From NCBI GenBank assembly GCA_030152265.1, contig JASLHQ010000184.1, forward strand, positions 1-14,082: 14,082 bases of DNA, written 5' to 3'. Position 1 is the stretch's first letter, and each line of letters begins with the position of its first letter. This DNA is from Savagea sp. Lineage in GTDB: Bacteria; Bacillota; Bacilli; Bacillales_A; Planococcaceae. Positions 13,508 to 14,082 of the stretch are shown here, one piece after another. The notes under the pieces are model-generated. The model was given only the letters and a program-made list of their open reading frames with translations. It was not told the origin of the DNA and searched no databases. A program made the position numbers and the translations under genes.

Positions 13508-13951
13508 ATGCGTATACTCGTTTTAAACGGGCCGAATTTAAATCGACTCGGAAAACGTGAACCACATATTTACGGTCATGAAACATTACAAATGATCGAG
13601 GAGAGAATTGTTCACTATGCAACAGAGCGCAACATTGAAGTCGAATGTTTGCAGTCGAACCGAGAATACGAAATCGTCGAAGCGATTCATCGTGCAGAAG
13701 ATGAAGCATTCGATGGCATTATCATTAACCCGGCAGCATTCACCCATTACAGTATCGCAATTCGCGATGCGCTCAGCGGGGTATCTGTTCCAGCAGTAGA
13801 GGTGCATATTTCAAACGTACATACGCGCGAACCGTTTCGCACGAATTCGGTTACGGCACCTGCTTGCATTGGACAGCTGACAGGTTTTGGCTCGAACGGC
13901 TATTTATTAGCACTTCAAGCGCTCATTCAACTAAAGGAGGACGCCAATTGA
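13508..13951 (+). CDS. aroQ: Type II 3-dehydroquinate dehydratase
   Basis: A 147-residue cytoplasmic enzyme converting 3-dehydroquinate to 3-dehydroshikimate, the third shikimate step. The family sites are all present: NGPNLNRLGKREP (7-19, with Asn12 and catalytic Arg17), catalytic Tyr22, the NPAAFTHYS segment (Asn74, His80), EVHISN (98-103, catalytic His100) and Arg111. Length is standard for the dodecameric type II enzyme. ATG 13508 has AGGGGTGG about six bases upstream. Its stop (TGA 13949-13951) overlaps the next start, so the two are co-translated, in the same order as yqhS-yqhT in B. subtilis. Confidence 0.95.
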   Translation: MRILVLNGPNLNRLGKREPHIYGHETLQMIEERIVHYATERNIEVECLQSNREYEIVEAIHRAEDEAFDGIIINPAAFTHYSIAIRDALSGVSVPAVEVHISNVHTREPFRTNSVTAPACIGQLTGFGSNGYLLALQALIQLKEDAN

Positions 13952-14082
13952 AATTACAACGATTACGTCAATTGTTAGCAGAGAAAGAAGTAGAAGCTTT
14001 ACTCATTACGAACCCGTATAACCGTCGCTACATGACAGGATTTACAGGGTCAGCAGGAATCGCGATCGTCTCTCAAGACGAT
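13948..14082 (+). CDS. YqhT-like Xaa-Pro aminopeptidase (M24B), N-terminal fragment; runs off window
   Basis: The first 45 codons of a gene that continues past the window. TTG 13948 overlaps the aroQ stop in the sequence TTGA and has a very strong AAAGGAGG (13933-13940) seven bases upstream. The peptide begins MKLQRLRQLLAEKEVEALLI and contains NRRYMTGFTGSAG, the hallmark of the creatinase N-terminal domain of prolidases. Family and position match B. subtilis YqhT. The metal-binding catalytic domain lies outside the window and cannot be checked. Confidence 0.88.
   Translation, partial: MKLQRLRQLLAEKEVEALLITNPYNRRYMTGFTGSAGIAIVSQDD

Overview
The window looks like chromosomal backbone of a low-to-moderate GC Gram-positive bacterium of the Bacillaceae or a close relative. 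Nearly every gene can be matched to the Bacillus subtilis yqgS-to-yqhT neighbourhood, in the same order: an LtaS-family synthase, YqgU lipoprotein, YqgW (DUF2759), YqgX (MBL fold), YqgY (DUF2626), the comG operon, shikimate kinase, YqhL rhodanese-like protein, LipM, YqhQ (DUF1385), AroQ and YqhT. Strong AGGAGG-type ribosome binding sites, frequent TTG starts and intrinsic terminators shared by convergent genes fit this. I recognise no phage, transposon, CRISPR array, rRNA or tRNA.

Layout. Bases 1-1802 (+): the 3' end of an LtaS-family lipoteichoic acid synthase, then a YqgU-like lipoprotein. Bases 1847-3127: small membrane proteins YqgW (-) and YqgY (-) flank the metallo-beta-lactamase-fold hydrolase YqgX (+). 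Bases 3355-7015 (+): all seven comG genes (comGA to comGG), tightly overlapping, with aroK 14 nt further on. Bases 7607-8905 (-): a BrnQ branched-chain amino acid carrier. Bases 9057-9626 (+): a DUF218/YdcF-like exported protein. Bases 9670-10053 (-) and 10156-10983 (+): the divergent pair yqhL and lipM. Bases 11040-12200 (-): a membrane-anchored CapA/PgsA-like metallophosphatase. Bases 12366-13349 (-): yqhQ. Bases 13508-13951 (+): aroQ, followed without a gap by the start of a YqhT-like Xaa-Pro peptidase that runs off the window.

How the genes fit together. The comG products form the competence pseudopilus machine: ComGA is the ATPase, ComGB the membrane platform, ComGC the major pseudopilin and ComGD-GG the minor pseudopilins. 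They are made as prepilins that need a ComC-type peptidase encoded elsewhere. AroK and AroQ catalyse two steps of the shikimate pathway but lie in separate transcription units; aroK probably shares the comG transcript at least partly. LipM starts lipoate assembly. In Bacillus the comG-aroK and yqhL-lipM blocks often flank the glycine cleavage genes gcvT-gcvPA-gcvPB; here brnQ and the DUF218 gene occupy that space.

No gene-free stretch exceeds 300 bases. The longest gaps (2024-2184, 3128-3354, 8906-9056, 12201-12365, 13350-13507) hold promoters, terminators and a few unexplained repeats. I do not see a clearly new multi-gene system. The points most worth a second look are a cysteine-free (probably non-catalytic) rhodanese-like YqhL, a comG promoter without recognisable ComK boxes but with repeated GACAAAAA motifs, an unusually short ComGG, and an 11-bp inverted repeat bracketed by 9-bp direct repeats upstream of aroQ.
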